A stretch of DNA of 64,000 bases from Desmodus rotundus. Taxonomy: Eukaryota > Chordata > Mammalia > Chiroptera > Phyllostomidae. Of this stretch, positions 10,093 to 22,750 are shown one piece after another. Position 1 is the first letter of the stretch; each line of letters opens with the position of its first letter. The DNA lies in contig NC_071396.1 of assembly GCF_022682495.2 (NCBI RefSeq), positions 54,742,022 through 54,806,021 on the forward strand. The letters run 5' to 3'. The notes beneath the pieces are model-generated. The model was not told where the DNA came from, made no database searches, and saw nothing but the letters and a program-made list of their open reading frames with translations. A program made the translations under genes and the position numbers.

Positions 10093-10680
10093 GAGAGGAC
10101 GTGACTGAGAGAGTGGACCCGTGAGCTGGACCCAGGCAGTAGGAGGCTCCTCACTCCCTGTCCAGACCTTGGAGCGCACAGTCAGTAGTCCGCCCGCCAT
10201 TGCCCCAGCCCTAGAGATCTCCCAGGAGCCGCTGTGAGATGGTAATGTGTTGTTGGGACCATCTGGGTGGCGCAGGTGACTGAACTCTGTCTAGGCCTCC
10301 ACGCAAACTTTTAAGATTTGTGGGGCGGCTGCGGATATCTACTCAGCTTGCAGACGCCCAAGACAAGCTTGGCAATGAAGTTCCCTGGCTGATTCAACCT
10401 GCCACCTACCATCTGGAGTGGCCTGCGCCCATCTTCCGTTCTCCTTGCCCTTGGTGTACGGGCTATTTCTGAACCACCATCTGAGAGTATTCTTTACTTT
10501 GGTTTGGGGTGGTGTTCAGAAACTCTGTTTTAAAGCCTCCCAAATGGCCTCACTGCTAGCACTGAGAAACTGCGTTTAGTCTCCCGGAGGCCACACCTGG
10601 AAACTCTTTTCCCAAAGTGGAACAAGGACTCCTACACTGCTGCTCTCCGGACGAAATGCGGCTGGCTTCCTGTGTTCAAG
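10093..10680 (+). other. ERV leader-like sequence after the LTR
   Basis: GC-richer than its surroundings. It begins with a tract related to 7140-7210 and continues with non-coding sequence ('ggtgactgaactctgtctag') that has the feel of a retroviral 5' leader. A clear primer-binding site is not found. If it is leader, the LTR at 9650-10092 served as a 5' LTR, or lies between two partial proviruses. Confidence 0.4.
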
Positions 10681-11880
10681 ATGAAAATAGTGCAATCTTG
10701 TATAAGTACTGAATATTGTCATTTCTCAAACAATGATTTCATTACTTTTTAGACTCCACTGGGTAGCCTGTATTCTGTGACATTTGCTAATTTGAAAAGC
10801 ACACATTACCAGCACGTTTCACACGGCTTGTTGGAAGCCAGGTATTAATCACGTTCTTGTGTCACTCCCTCATTTCTGCACATTACAAGTTCTAAGAATG
10901 CTCTGGAAGATTCCTTCGCTCTGCTTCAGAGCACTGCCAAAGCGCTTCAGCAAGCTCCACTGCCCGGGTTGCCTGCAGCGACTGGGAGAATAAAAGAGTC
11001 TTTTCTCAAGTCTTTGCAATCAGCCCATATTCTTCTTATAAACATCAGTCTCACCTTTTATTTTTAGGGTCTTCGAATACATCCTGACAAATGCTCTCCT
11101 CCTCAGGACTTGTCAGCAGCAAGGGTGATTGATAAACTGTTCCAAAGGAAAGAGAAACATGTTCTTGCTAATATCTGCCATTGTGATGGATTACATAAAT
11201 AATGTTCTGAAACTAATTGGTACTAAATGGATTTTGTATTTTAAACGTTCTCTGCAGTAGTTCAGGTGTGAATCACATTTCTTTAACAGGATCATTGTGA
11301 GGGCTGCCTTAACTTGTAAAATCTTGCAAATAAATGCAGAAAGCCAAATGGTGCTAGGCATGAGTACGCAAGGTATTAGAGCATCGTTCATTCTGCAAGC
11401 TCATCAATCATCACTCCATGTGAAAAGACTTGCCACAGAAAAATGAAAGCTTTGTCCTTCGTCATCAGCAGTGGCTGCTTGGAGAGGTGTTGCTTTCTCG
11501 GTGTCAGATGACAGGTGTTTCAGCTGTTCCCTTCTTGTTTGTCTTGGAGTCTTTTTGCTTATACATTAGGACAGAATTCTTTGAGGCAGGGGTTTCTGAA
11601 GTGTGTTGGGCAGGGTGATTTCAGGTGCTACATGAGCAAATATTTTGATTTTTGGCAATTGTGATATTTTCCTGTCTTTGTAGTGAGTCTGCTAATGGAA
11701 TTTACTTTGTGTTAATACTTTTGTTTTCATCTGAGGCTCAGAAGCAGAAAACACTACAGAGGAGCAAAAGACGAAGAAAAAAGAGGCGAGATAAAGGGAG
11801 TGAAAAGAGAAGGAATTCAATGCTAAAAGAGAGGCACTAGGCTTGGAGTCCTACCAGAGATAGGATTCAGAGATGTAGGG
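10681..11880. other. No recognised feature
   Basis: Anonymous sequence. The 'aataaa' near 10990 has no LTR or gene context that I can support. Confidence 0.4.

Positions 11881-11908
<28 letters not shown>
11880..11908. repeat. (GT)n microsatellite
   Basis: About 14 uninterrupted GT units. A Z-DNA-prone tract, likely to vary in length between individuals. Confidence 0.95.
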
Positions 11909-11911
<3 letters not shown>

Positions 11912-14734
11912 AGATTTTTCTGAACCTTCTACATTGGGGCTCTATCTCCCCTTGGTCATTGGGACTCCAGTTCCTGATCTGATGGGCTTGTTTCACAAGC
12001 ATCATCAAACCAATGATTAAAATTGCTTTTAATCACCCCAATAACTCATTACAACTTCATACTTTATTTATCAATTTCTACAGAATTTAACAGCAAGATG
12101 TCATGGGTCCACTTGATTCTGTCTGCTTACTGGCAACCTTTCTGTAGTCTAAATGTATAAGGCACTGAGGAGAGCCGCAAAAGAACCTGGCTGTGCAGTA
12201 CCTAGTGCTGAGCTAGTCAAGCATCTTGGAGACATCATTGGCAAATCTCTTTACGGGACTTAAATTGGTCTGTGGGCAATCACTGATGTAGCCATTTTCA
12301 CAGAGGGCTGTCCTACAGTGTGCTTGGGCCATGCTAATGTGGATGTGGTACCCTCATTACCCAGCTCATTGAATAGGGAGAACTTACCAAATTGTTCTGC
12401 TTTATCAACAACACCTTTCATTCAAGTCAACATGATTTTTTTTTAACCATGCATTTCCCAAATGGCATGTAAGCAGACCATGCTAGTAATTCCTTTCTGG
12501 AAGATAGTGCTGGCTTTGAAACTGGAGGAAGAGTTTTTGAGCCAACGATTACTCTAAAGAATTCTTAGTTTTATTGCTGTCTGAGCCTTTACCTACTTTG
12601 TACGATTGGGCTAATGATGCTTACTTTTGGAAGAAAGCTGCTTTAGGTTTTTCACTGAATTTTTTTTAACTTCAGCCAAATTCATTTTAAAATGTTGCTT
12701 GTATGTCTGTGTTTTGTCTGCCTACCTGCCTGTTTTTCCCTTCCTCTCTTATAAATACTGCAAACATAAACACACACCTCCACACAGGGACATTTGAGTG
12801 AAACCACCTGTGCATTCTATATCTGGCTCAAAGCCACCATATGTGAGCCGAACATTGGGGAAGCCAGCCTCCTCTGTCTTGCTTTGAGAGTAGCTCTATT
12901 CTACTACCTGTAAGTCTAGTGAAACAGGTCACTTCAGTTCTAATTGCTACACTAAGTGGCATCAGATGAACAGGATTGTTCTTTGTGATTCTTGCTGCAT
13001 GGTGGGTTTGTAGGCCTAGGAAGAATGACAATGTAGCTGGTGGGGTTACAACCACTACTTCCTTACATCTCTGTTTTTCTTAAAGCCTCTGAAAACCTGC
13101 TGACAATACAGATGTCTAAAATTCTCTCAGCAGATCTCTCAAGCAGGGAAATATGTATGTCTAACAATGTTTATAATGAATTTGTTTCTGGTAACGGAAG
13201 TTTGGCAATAGCATAAATATCTCCAAATAGTGGGGGTTAACGGCTATACTTCCCACATTTAACACAGCCCTATTCAAGCACCCCAGTGCTCCCTGGGTGC
13301 CCCGAGGAGCCAGTGGTTCCCCATCTGGAGGCATCCCTGAAGCTCCTTCATAGAACACTGAAAGTCTTGAATTATACTCTATACATACAAGGGAATATTT
13401 CTAGGTAGAAAAAGATGATGATATAAATCAACAGCAGGCTGAATTGTAGAAAAAAAGTTAACGTTGAATATTTACAGTTCATACAACTTACAACCTGAAG
13501 AAATACTGGGAGGGAGAATTACCAATATTTTATTACTAAACTGATAATACAATTCTGGGTGCTATTATTTCAATATTCATGTTTCTATATATTTTGGGGG
13601 GGTTACAAATGTTCATTATTGCTAAGTATAATTTGCTCAAGATAATAAGCCTGTATATATTAAAACAGGAGTGAGGTCCTACTTACTGTTGTGGGCATTA
13701 GGCTTATTTCCCTCCATCCTACTTCTTGTCCCATTGGACGACAGCCTTGAACTTCAGAGGATCCACTTCACTTCCCTGGGAGTGGACCATGGTTAGTCCA
13801 AATCTCTTTTGTTAATTCCAGTGTTTTAACCAGTGACTGAGTCAGGATATGGTGTCTGAGATAATAAGAACCTGTCAATTTTCAGGCCACAGGGATTGGC
13901 CCAGGATTGGGAATCTGTCTGTTTGCCACATGGAGATGGGAATAAAGTTCACTAGTGGTTTCTGGAAAAGTTTCCTTGCTCTTACAATAGAGACTTTAGG
14001 GAGAGGGGATTGTCTCTTTTTTCTCTGGATTTTTTTTTTTTTTCAGTTGTCAGTGTCGATGGGCCTGAGCATGGAATCAGAGCTAAGAGAATTGAAAATA
14101 AATGGAGTAACAGATCCCAAATTAAACAGTGTTGCATCTTATTTTACTCATTTTCCCAAGCAAGTACTTTACCTGTAGCTAAATAAGGTTGATTTTCTTG
14201 TATTTGAAAGCATTTAATGGTGAGAATCAAGAATAGAGTTATTTCACCTCCATGCAGGCCTGTTGGAGGTTATCAGGCAATGTGATATGACATATCATGT
14301 AATATATCAAATCTATCTACAAGATATATACATACATGCATACACATATACCATTTTAAATACCATTTTAACCTTTGTTAAAAACAACATAACCCATCTC
14401 ATAAACTGTTTATCTTAGTGCTGTAGAAATATACATCTCACATATCTAGTTTCAAAATTTATAGTTGCCAATTTAAAAAAGTGAAAATAAACAGGGGAAA
14501 TTAATTTTGATAATATATTTTATTTAACTCAATGTATCTAAAGTATGTTTTAAACATTTACCCCACATGGAATTAATAACTTATTTCACAAAATATTTTT
14601 GTACTAAATCTTTGAAGTCTGATGTGAATTTTACACCTGTAGCACATCTCCACTTGGGAGCTAGGTTTGAGAGCTCAGTAGCCACAGGTGGCCAGCATTA
14701 TTAAACATCACAGGGCTACCTCCACGTGGGTACC
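11909..14734. other. Anonymous DNA, no recognised gene
   Basis: Nothing matches a family with confidence. A T run sits at about 14029-14043. The 13849-14178 plus-strand frame crosses that T run, which encodes only Phe, and has no recognisable domain. The stretch 13800-14010 has a faint interspersed-repeat look ('ggattggcccaggattggg') that I cannot name. Confidence 0.4.
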
Positions 14735-14870
14735 TTCCAAGTGCCAGCAGCACCAGCTAATTTGGGAGCTTATTTGAAATGAATTCTTAGGCCCCACTCC
14801 AGACCTACTGAGTCGAAATCTTCATTTAACAAGATTCCCATGTGATTTGTTTGTACATTAAAATTTGAGT
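14735..14870. mobile_element. MER5A-like hAT fragment
   Basis: 'aagtgccagcagcaccagct', 'cttaggccccactccagacc', 'tactgagtcgaaatctt', 'aacaagattcccatgtgatt' and 'cattaaaatttgag' follow the MER5A consensus closely, with one end missing. Non-coding. Confidence 0.75.
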
Positions 14871-16854
14871 AGTTATTATATTTTATTGTGTTGTTATTTT
14901 GGCTTTGGCAGAAACAAACCATTCATACCTATTACCTCAGTCACACTGAGCTATATGGCTGGCCTGTGGAAAATTGGAGACACGGTCAAGTTATACTGTA
15001 GGCAAATGCTTGAACGAAGAGCTGGTGGGAGCCAGTCCAGGAATGGCACAGACTCTCATACTGTGTAGGTCTGGTACTAGTCCTGAAATGGATGCTACAG
15101 GCCTATTAGTGATAGAAAAGATCGATTGTAAACCCCATGTGAATGGCACAGCTGTAATGTGTTGATATCTTTCTAATCAACAGATTTATTTAAACAGTCT
15201 TGTTTTGCATGAGAAATATCTGATACGGGATTGTTGGTAAAATATTTACAGATCTTCAAATTTTCTTTTGTAAGGATGCACTGGAAATTGAATTGAACAA
15301 TATAAGGTCTTCATTAAGCCCTCATCACATGCCAGGTTTCTGTTCATTTGTTTTGGTTTGATTCCTGCCTTTGTATTCTTTCCCATGTAAACCTGTATCA
15401 ACTTATTAGATAATAATTCCCCATTCAGTGGAAGGGGGAGACCAATGGATTTTGAGCGAGTTCATAGCTGGTCCTGCATTTCACAGTGGGCATAAACCTG
15501 TGTGCTTTTGTCTCCTCCGTAGTTATTCTTCTATTCATCCCAAATCTCATTCGAACAGATAATAAACCACTTCATGAGCAGATGTGGCACTTATTCATCT
15601 AGTTCTGTAATGATAATGAAGACAATTTAATCTGGAGTGTCTGTGGAAGATGAACTAAAGCCAGATTGGTATGAATAATAACGGCTCTGTTGAAATGTTG
15701 GGCCCCACATGAAAAGCCAATCATTATGTACTTGAAAATGCTGTCGTTGATATAGTCCAATGGTGTATAGAAACAACCACCTCTTGGGTGCCGGACTCCA
15801 CATGGAGCTACAGATGTAAACATTCTAAGTAGTTTAGTGCATAAAGGAGAATAAAGGATATATTTTCTTGCAGCTGGAAGCAACATCTGACATGGCAAAA
15901 TGCTGCAAATATGTTGGAGGGATTCCTTTATTCAGAAAAATTTAAGATGAACTCAAAACATGTGTGGCTTAACATTTTTGTTAAAATCCCCACAAATAGA
16001 GATAAATTCCCTTCAAAAACTATACAAAATGATCTCTTACAGGACAATGATTAGCGTGAAGTCTGCTGCACATTTGACCTCAGTTTTATACATGACACGT
16101 AGTTGCTCTTGACACAGAGGCATGTGGTCTCTGTAGCTAGGAAGCAGTTGTACGTTCATTGAACTCCAAACAGAGCTTTATCATGGATTGTGTTGCCTTC
16201 TTATTTCTCATCGAATTCAGTGTTCCATGACAGACTCTAAGAATGTAGGTTTGGTCCCACATCCTCAACTTGTTCCATATGTTTAATAGAATTACCTCTC
16301 CTCTCCTCTCTGTACTTTTCTGACTCTGTTTGGGCAACGTAGATAAGATTATCAAATTCCCTTACAGATCTGTCAATCTGAATTATTATAATTTATTTTT
16401 TATTTAAAAGTTGTAGTTCCTTGATAGTTTTTTGTTGCAGAAATAGGCACCTAAAAATTGTCTCTTGCCCAACCAAAGGGAAGTAGTGTGTGTTGTGTGT
16501 AGGATATCCTGCTCTTGACCTTTGTCTGCAGTGCCAGACAATAATTCAATTAACAAACCCCATTGGGAACAATTCATAATTATTTCTTAAAAGTCAATAT
16601 CATTGTAAAACACCTTGCCAATATAAGCAGAACAGGGAATTTACAATTACAGGTTGCTGCTGTAGTGAATTTAATATTTTTAAGGTGTCCAAAGCAATAG
16701 CTCCAAAGAAAATACACTTTCTCTATAGAACAAATGGAATGTCAAGCTATATTCAAATCATTGAGCACCATGATATTTATCAATATTGAACTCTTCTTAT
16801 TTACTATGTTTCCCAGATTCCTCCTAACTTGCTCCTCCTCACATATTCCCTGTT
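14871..16854. other. Anonymous DNA, no recognised gene
   Basis: The minus-strand frame 15599-15898 and neighbouring short frames show no family motif. No splice-flanked exon or repeat is recognised. Confidence 0.4.
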
Positions 16855-17090
16855 TCCATAAATGGCTTTGTAGTTTTTAAAAAAAATTTTACTTTTAGAG
16901 AAAGGGAAAGGGAGAGAGAAAGAGAGGGAGAGAAACATCAATGAGTGGTTGCCTCTTGCACCCCATACTGGGCGCCTGGCCCACAACCCAGGCATGTGCC
17001 CTCACTGGGAATCGAATTGGCAACCCTTTGGTTTGCAGACTGGCACTCAGTCCACTGAGCCACACCAGCCAGGGCTCCATAAATGGCTTT
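16855..17090 (-). mobile_element. Ves-type SINE with 15-bp TSD
   Basis: Body at about 16870-17075. Its reverse complement begins 'gccctggctggtgtggctca', a tRNA-derived head with A- and B-box-like sequence, and runs through the 'gggcacatgcctgggttgtg' middle to a purine/pyrimidine-rich and A-rich tail. The 15-base sequence 'tccataaatggcttt' occurs at 16855-16869 and 17076-17090, a perfect TSD. A low-divergence copy of a bat-specific SINE mobilised by L1 machinery. Confidence 0.95.
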
Positions 17091-17189
17091 ATTATCCACC
17101 TAGGCATTTTGTCTCTGACCTATCTAGCCTTACAGAATTCCCTCATCTTCCTAAACTCAACAGGTTCGTGATTGCCACTCTTATTTTCA

Positions 17190-17480
17190 CATGCTGTTTC
17201 TTCTGCCTGATTTAGCTCCTCCCCGCTCTTCTAACCACCTGTCTTCCTTCAGATACCTTATCTGCAGTCTGTAAGACAGACCTCAGATGGCACTTCCTTC
17301 CAAAGACTTCATTGTTTTACCCTTTACTCCTTTTCTGGCTTATGTGTACTGTCATGTCACCTGGTGAAATAAAGGCACTCACACCTCTACATCACAGCCC
17401 AGCACCTACGTATTTGTGTGTGGTGCTTTGGGAGGGCTGTTTGAGGACAGATGCTGGTCTTTTGAATCTTTGTATCTGGA
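17190..17480 (+). repeat. L2-like LINE fragment
   Basis: 'cagataccttatctgcagtc', 'cagacctcagatggcacttc' and 'tttgaggacagatgctggtc' resemble the L2 3' coding/UTR region, which has 'ttcaggtctcagctcaaatgt' and 'gagggcagggactt' in the same order. Diverged. Confidence 0.45.
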
Positions 17481-19239
17481 ATCCCAGAGGGCTCTTACTG
17501 GTTAGGAAGGACTTAGGAGTTGCTTCTTAGAAGGTACATGAATTGACCTGTGTAGAGGTGATAGAGGCTTTAATGATAACGGACAAAGTGAGCCACACAG
17601 GTAAGATAAAGCCTTTTAGAATTCTATACCCCCATTTTCATTTATCTTGAGGGGTTTGAAAATTCCCTTAAGACCTAATAAGTGAATACCCAGACATATG
17701 CATATAAATTTTCCTTTTGTTCATTTCATTAGCACTGCTAATTGTTTTAGAACATTCTGGCTTATCTTTGCTTCCTCAAGCTTTCCCTGGCCCTGAAGGG
17801 ATTCTAAACTTCATTATGTTCTATACAAATTAGACATTTTGAAGTCTTCAAAGGCAGGAGGTTTACCATCCTCTCACAAAAAATCTGTGTGTCAGAAAAT
17901 GACTAGAGATGTTTTCATGACTATCATAAAGAATATAGAACTCTGGAAAAGATTAACATCAAAAGCCACACTTCTGGATGTGGGTAGGAGTATGGAGTAG
18001 TTGGTGGTTCGGGGTAATACATACTTTAGTATAAGGAACTTGAAATGATGTAGCATTTTTCCAGCAGCCTTTGAACTTCATTAAGAGACTGAAATTTCTC
18101 AAGTTACTGCAAATATGCTTTATCTGGTTATTTTAGGTAATCCCCTGAAAGGATTTAGGACAGTTAATAGGGCTCTAGGGTCTTTGGATTTTTTAAGGCT
18201 CAGTATTATGGGTACCTCCTCCTCTCCAAGTGAGTATTCTGAGGGTGACTATAAGACCCAGGTTCTAGAAAAATGGGGATGGCTAAGGGGAAAGGGCAAA
18301 GAGTGGCCTCCCAGCCTCTCTGTAGTTGCACCTTAAACAGGAAGAACAAAGAGTCCTGAGGACTCATATGTGCCTCTAAGTATGGCTTCTCTCATCGTCT
18401 CAGCGAAGTCTTCAAGATGCGGGTGTATCACGATCATACAGTGCCAGTTACCCCTTGGGTGTTTGCTGGAGTTTCTGTTTACCTGTTTAAAGGGCGTGAG
18501 TTTTTCAAAGACCTACATGTATCTTACTTGGATTGGATAAGCTTTTCTGGCCTAAATCAAATTTCTGCATTTTTAAAACATTGACTATATTTAATTTTAT
18601 TCTATAAACATTTGATGAGTGTTGACTGTGTCCTGGGAATGATGCATGTGTTCGCTCTCTGCTTCCAATCACCACTGCCCTCAGTCATTGCAGCATAAAT
18701 ACTGATTAACTAGCACTTGGTTTTACTAACAGCGGTGGCATAAGCCCCCAGATGTAGTTCTGTACTCTGAAATTTTAGCAAAATATTGTACAATCAACAT
18801 TCCTATCATGCCTGAATTTTGTTCACAGTTACCCTTGCTGACCTGTCTATTAACTATGTGTAATATCCAACAACCTCAGTGACAAAATATTTTAATGAAT
18901 TGGCTAAATGCTTTAATGTTGCAAAGACATTTTATCCTTTGTAATTTTGAAATAAGAAATCCTTTATAATCCATGTCAATATTTTTGAAAAGATTAATAT
19001 ATTTCTTTTAATAGCAGGTGATTTGGACCCATTCTAATTTGGCCGAAAACAGGTTCTTTAATATGACAATGACTATTCTTAGTCTCTGGTAAATCTTTGG
19101 TAATTTGGGATGCTCAGTGAGCAGTTTTTCACTATTTACACATCTTAAATAATCTGTACCTCATTTTATTCAGAATGCTTTATTCCTTTTAAATGTATAA
19201 TCCATTTTAAGAAATATATTTTCCATAGTGTTTCTAAAA
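17481..19239. other. Anonymous DNA, possible weak L2 trace
   Basis: At 18600-18700, 'gatgagtgttgactgtgtcc' recalls the L2 end but is too short to be sure. No other feature is recognised. Confidence 0.35.
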
Positions 19240-20400
19240 ATCAGCTTTATGGATGTATAAGGTGCAAACACTAAAATGATCAGTACACAATTAAATGAAT
19301 TTTGAAATTTTAAGAGTTAAGTCATTACCACTACAGAAATGTAGAACAGCCTGTATTCTCGGTAAGTTCTCGTGGGCCTTTTGAAAGTCTATTCCTTATC
19401 CCTACCAGGGCCTCTCTCAACAGCTCATCTTTCTGTCACTGTAGTTCAGCATTTTCTAGATTTTCCTATCAATAGAACCATGCAGCACGTGGTCTTCTGT
19501 GTCTGGCTTATTTCACTCAGCGTAACGATTTGAGAATCACCTGCATCACTGTATGTGTCAGTTGTATTCTTTTTATTGTTGAGTGGCATTCTGTAGTATC
19601 TATGTGCACATTTGTTTATTCTTCTACCAGCTGATGAACATTGTGGTGGTTTCTCATTTCGAGCCATTGTTAATCAAGCTTCTCTGAACATCTGCCTACA
19701 AGTCTTTGTGAGGACATCTATTTTTATTCCCTTTAGGTAAATTCCTAGGACTGGGATTGCTGGGTCATGTGGTAATTGTATTTTGTTTTTTATAAGAAGC
19801 TACAAAACTTTCCCAAAGAGGCTCTATTGTTCTGTATTTCTGAGAGCAGTGTGTGAGAGTTCCAGTTACTACACATCCTTTCCAATACATGGTATTGTTA
19901 ACTTGATAGTTCATAATAGTTCCATGTTATCTTTTTAATATCTGTAGTTCTCCTTTCTCACTTTTGATATTGGCAATCTGAGCCCTCTTGCTTTATCCTG
20001 ATCTGTATAACAAAAGCTTTATCAGTCTTATTGATATTTTTGGTATTACTGATTTTCTCCATGGTTTTGGTCTCTTCTACTTCATTGGTTTCTGCTCTTT
20101 ATTATTTCTTTCCTTCTGCTAACTTCAGGTTTCATTTGTCTTTGTTTTCTTTTTCTCTAGTTTCTGAAAGTAGAAGCCTAGATTATTGATTTGAGACCCT
20201 TACTTTTTAATATAGGTATTTAATGCTATGAATTTCCCTTTAAGCATTATTTTACCTGCATCCACAAATTTTAAGATGTGATTTCATTTTTGTTTAGTTC
20301 AAAGTATTTTTAATTTTTATTGTGATTTCTTCTTTGCCCAATGGGTAATTTAGAAGTATGTAAAAATTTTATAATATTTGTAATGGTTTGCTTAAATAAA
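19240..20400 (-). mobile_element. Old L1 fragment, antisense (3'UTR and ORF2)
   Basis: Plus-strand landmarks are those of an L1 read backwards: 'tctggcttatttcactcagc' (compare 39340-39360), 'tgggattgctgggtcatgtg' (compare 39590-39610), then a reverse-transcriptase-proximal stretch at 19960-20380 ('ttcattggtttctgctcttt', 'gctatgaatttccctttaag') matching the order seen at 41990-42330. Every frame is broken, so this is an inactive fossil. Confidence 0.85.
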
Positions 20401-20689
20401 ACAGGGGAACATTTACTTAGCTGTTGTTGAGACTCCTTGGACAATTCAGTTTTATAGTATTAAACTTAATTCACTGAAATTTTGAGCCAGGGTTTTAATC
20501 ACACAGAACCTGCTCCCTTAGGATAATGTCTAAAGATCAACATGTCATAGATATTAAATAGGAGTATCTTACACTTGATTTACAAGTAGAATAATATCCT
20601 TTCTTATTTCATAAATGTGACATTATTTAAAGAATAATTATCTCATTTAAAGAATAAGACACCATCCTACCTTCTGACTTTATGCATTT

Positions 20690-21510
20690 GACTATGTTAG
20701 ATAACTCATAAGTGGAATTTTGCAAGATTTAGCCTTCTGTGACTGGCTTATTTCACTTAGCATAATGTTCTCAAAGTTCATTCATATTGTTGTATATTGC
20801 AGGATTTCCTTTTTAAGGCTGAATAATATTCCACCGGATGTATACGCCACATTTTCTTTATCCATTCACCAGTCAATACACTTTTAGTTTGCTTCCATGT
20901 CTCAACTATCTTGAAGAGATATCTGCACTACCATATATGTTGCAACATTATATGCGATAGGCAAGATATCACTTTCTTTGTCATATGAATTTTTACAGCT
21001 ATAAATTTCTCTTTGATCATTGCGTTCAGTGAATCATTTAAGTTTTCATACATTGCATTTTCATTGCCACTCACAGTATTTTCTAATTTCTTTTGGTTTC
21101 TTCTTTGGCCCACTGTTAGTTTAGGAATGTGTTGTTTTCCATAGCTGTGAATTTTCCAAACTTCCTTCAGTTACCAATAGTAATTTCATTTCATTGTGGT
21201 TAGAGAACAAATTTTGTATAATTTCAAACTTATTGAGACTGTTTCCTGGTTTTGTACCTTAACCTTTGGTCTTTCATGTAGACTGTTCCATGTGTTCTTG
21301 AGAAGAATGTTCTGTTTTGTTCTTGTTAGGTGGAATGCTCCATAGGTGTCCAGTTAGTAGTGATTCTAAGTCTTCTATTTCCTTGCTGATCTTCTGTCTA
21401 GTAGTTCATTGTTGAAAATAGGGTATTGACATCTTCAGCTATTAGTGTTCAATTGTCTACTTGTTCTACAACCTCTATTATAAAATGCACTTGATTTTGC
21501 CTATGACAAA
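20690..21510 (-). mobile_element. Second old L1 fragment, antisense, with internal deletion
   Basis: 20735-20900 repeats the ORF2 3' landmark 'tggcttatttcacttagcat', so this is a different copy from the one just before it. From about 20930 to 21500 it jumps to the endonuclease/RT-proximal part ('cattgtggttagagaacaaa', 'gtattgacatcttcagctat', compare 42420-42680). The missing middle shows an internal deletion or a fusion of two copies. No open frame. Confidence 0.8.
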
Positions 21511-21524
21511 TATACAGCTAATAT

Positions 21525-21700
21525 TTGTTTGGAAACACATCATTCATGAAGCATTGTACACAGTTTGTCGTTGAACTTTCCTGACAACCTTAAGAAGTAC
21601 TGTTCTTTACCCTGTCATTTAATAGCTGAAGAAAATGCTATTAAAAGAGATACAGTACCCTGACCACTTTGAAGCTGGTGAAGCTGATGGTTTAACACAG
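21525..21700 (+). repeat. MIR-like fragment
   Basis: 'gttgaactttcctgacaacc', 'cattgtacacagtt' and 'catttaatagctgaagaaaa' follow the MIR pattern 'ttatctcatttaatcctcac ... acagatgaggaaactgag'. Diverged. Confidence 0.5.
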
Positions 21701-22599
21701 GTGTGTTAGTTTGAAATCCTTTATGTTTTCCATTGTGCAGTTTTCTCATTTCCCCATTCCCCATGCATTAGGATTATGCCTCTGTAACTGCTCTTCATGG
21801 GCAGAGCTCTGTCCACCTTCATTACCCCTCAGACTTCCTAGTGCTGTTCCTTCTCATCTCACCGACTTTGGCTCCAATCCAAGTATCTATGCCATTAGCT
21901 CACCTCCTTGATTGGCATATTCTGGTATTAAAATTCCACCCAGTTTTTTGACTAACAGCCAACAAGCTCTGGTAATGACAGCGAGACCTACCCACCTGTC
22001 GATTCCAACATGGCCAGGTGGATAGCATCCCTGTCTGCCAACCACCTGTCCACATTTTCCTTCTCCTGCCAAAACATCTCTGTCCCAGTCCCAGCACGGC
22101 CCTTTTCTCGGCACGCCTGAGAGGAACATGGCAGGACAGAATTATTTAGCAAGACTCTTTTCAAAATCACTGCATAGCAAGTGAACTATCAAAGGCTGGG
22201 TCTACCTACTCAGGGAGAAAATGGCTGAGTGTAAGGAAAGAGTCAGTCAATGGTTGGTTTATTATCTGGATTAAGCCAAGAAAAAAAAAAGAATTGGGCT
22301 GATTTTTCTTGGTGAATTGGCAGATGGGTCCATGTCATGTAGATTCTTGGTGGATCAGAGAGGCAGGAGTGGGAGGAAGGGGGAGATTTAACCTACACTG
22401 AATCCAGATGAATCCAGTAAACTGTTCCAGATGAAGCTGAAGTTTGAGTTTGGTGATCTGGAAATCTTAGGGATTTAGATCTATGAATGTAGCAAGAGGA
22501 AAACAAGGAGTTTGGGTGGACGCCACAGTGGAAGCCTGGGGTGCCAGAAGTAAGTGAAAGGAGAGAAGGTTGAAAAGAGGCATAAACGTTGTGCCTGTA
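21701..22599. other. No recognised feature
   Basis: Overlapping short minus-strand frames at 21887-22170 reflect GC-richer sequence, not a recognisable gene. No repeat family is recognised. Confidence 0.4.
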
Positions 22600-22750
22600 T
22601 AACAGCCAGTGGTCGGGGGAGGGGAGGTTGGGAGGTGGAGGGATTAAGCAAAAAGGAAAAAGGACTCATGGACATGGATAACAGTGTGATGATTGCAGGA
22701 GGGGAGTATAGGGTAATAGGAAAAATACAATAAAAAATTAAGAAAAAACA
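22600..22750 (+). mobile_element. Probable L1 3'UTR end
   Basis: 'gggaggtggagggatta', 'ggactcatggacatggataa', 'cagtgtgatgattgcaggag' and the terminal 'aaaaatacaataaaaaatta' resemble the G-rich 3'UTR and tail of an L1, comparable in style to 5935-6119. Strand plus, 5'-truncated, no coding part. Confidence 0.5.

Larger units (their letters stand above)
7137..10680 (+). mobile_element. Degraded gammaretrovirus-like ERV, env-LTR part, with a nested LTR
   Basis: Several parts belong together: a leader-like tract (7140-7210), surface-subunit-like env remnants (about 7324-7900), transmembrane-subunit env (about 8400-8475, resuming at 9238), an LTR (about 9660-10092) and a second leader-like tract after it. 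No gag, protease or polymerase is visible, so most of the provirus has been lost. All frames are broken and an unrelated LTR interrupts env. This is an old genomic fossil that encodes no functional viral product. The outer limits are approximate. Confidence 0.7.

Noticed and set aside
10268..10290. Retroviral primer-binding site beginning 'tggcgc'
   Set aside because: Only the first six bases fit a lysine-tRNA type site, and it lies about 175 bases past the LTR end, too far away.
10985..11000. Poly(A) signal of a host gene ('aataaa')
   Set aside because: An isolated AATAAA with no upstream exon or LTR structure is expected by chance.
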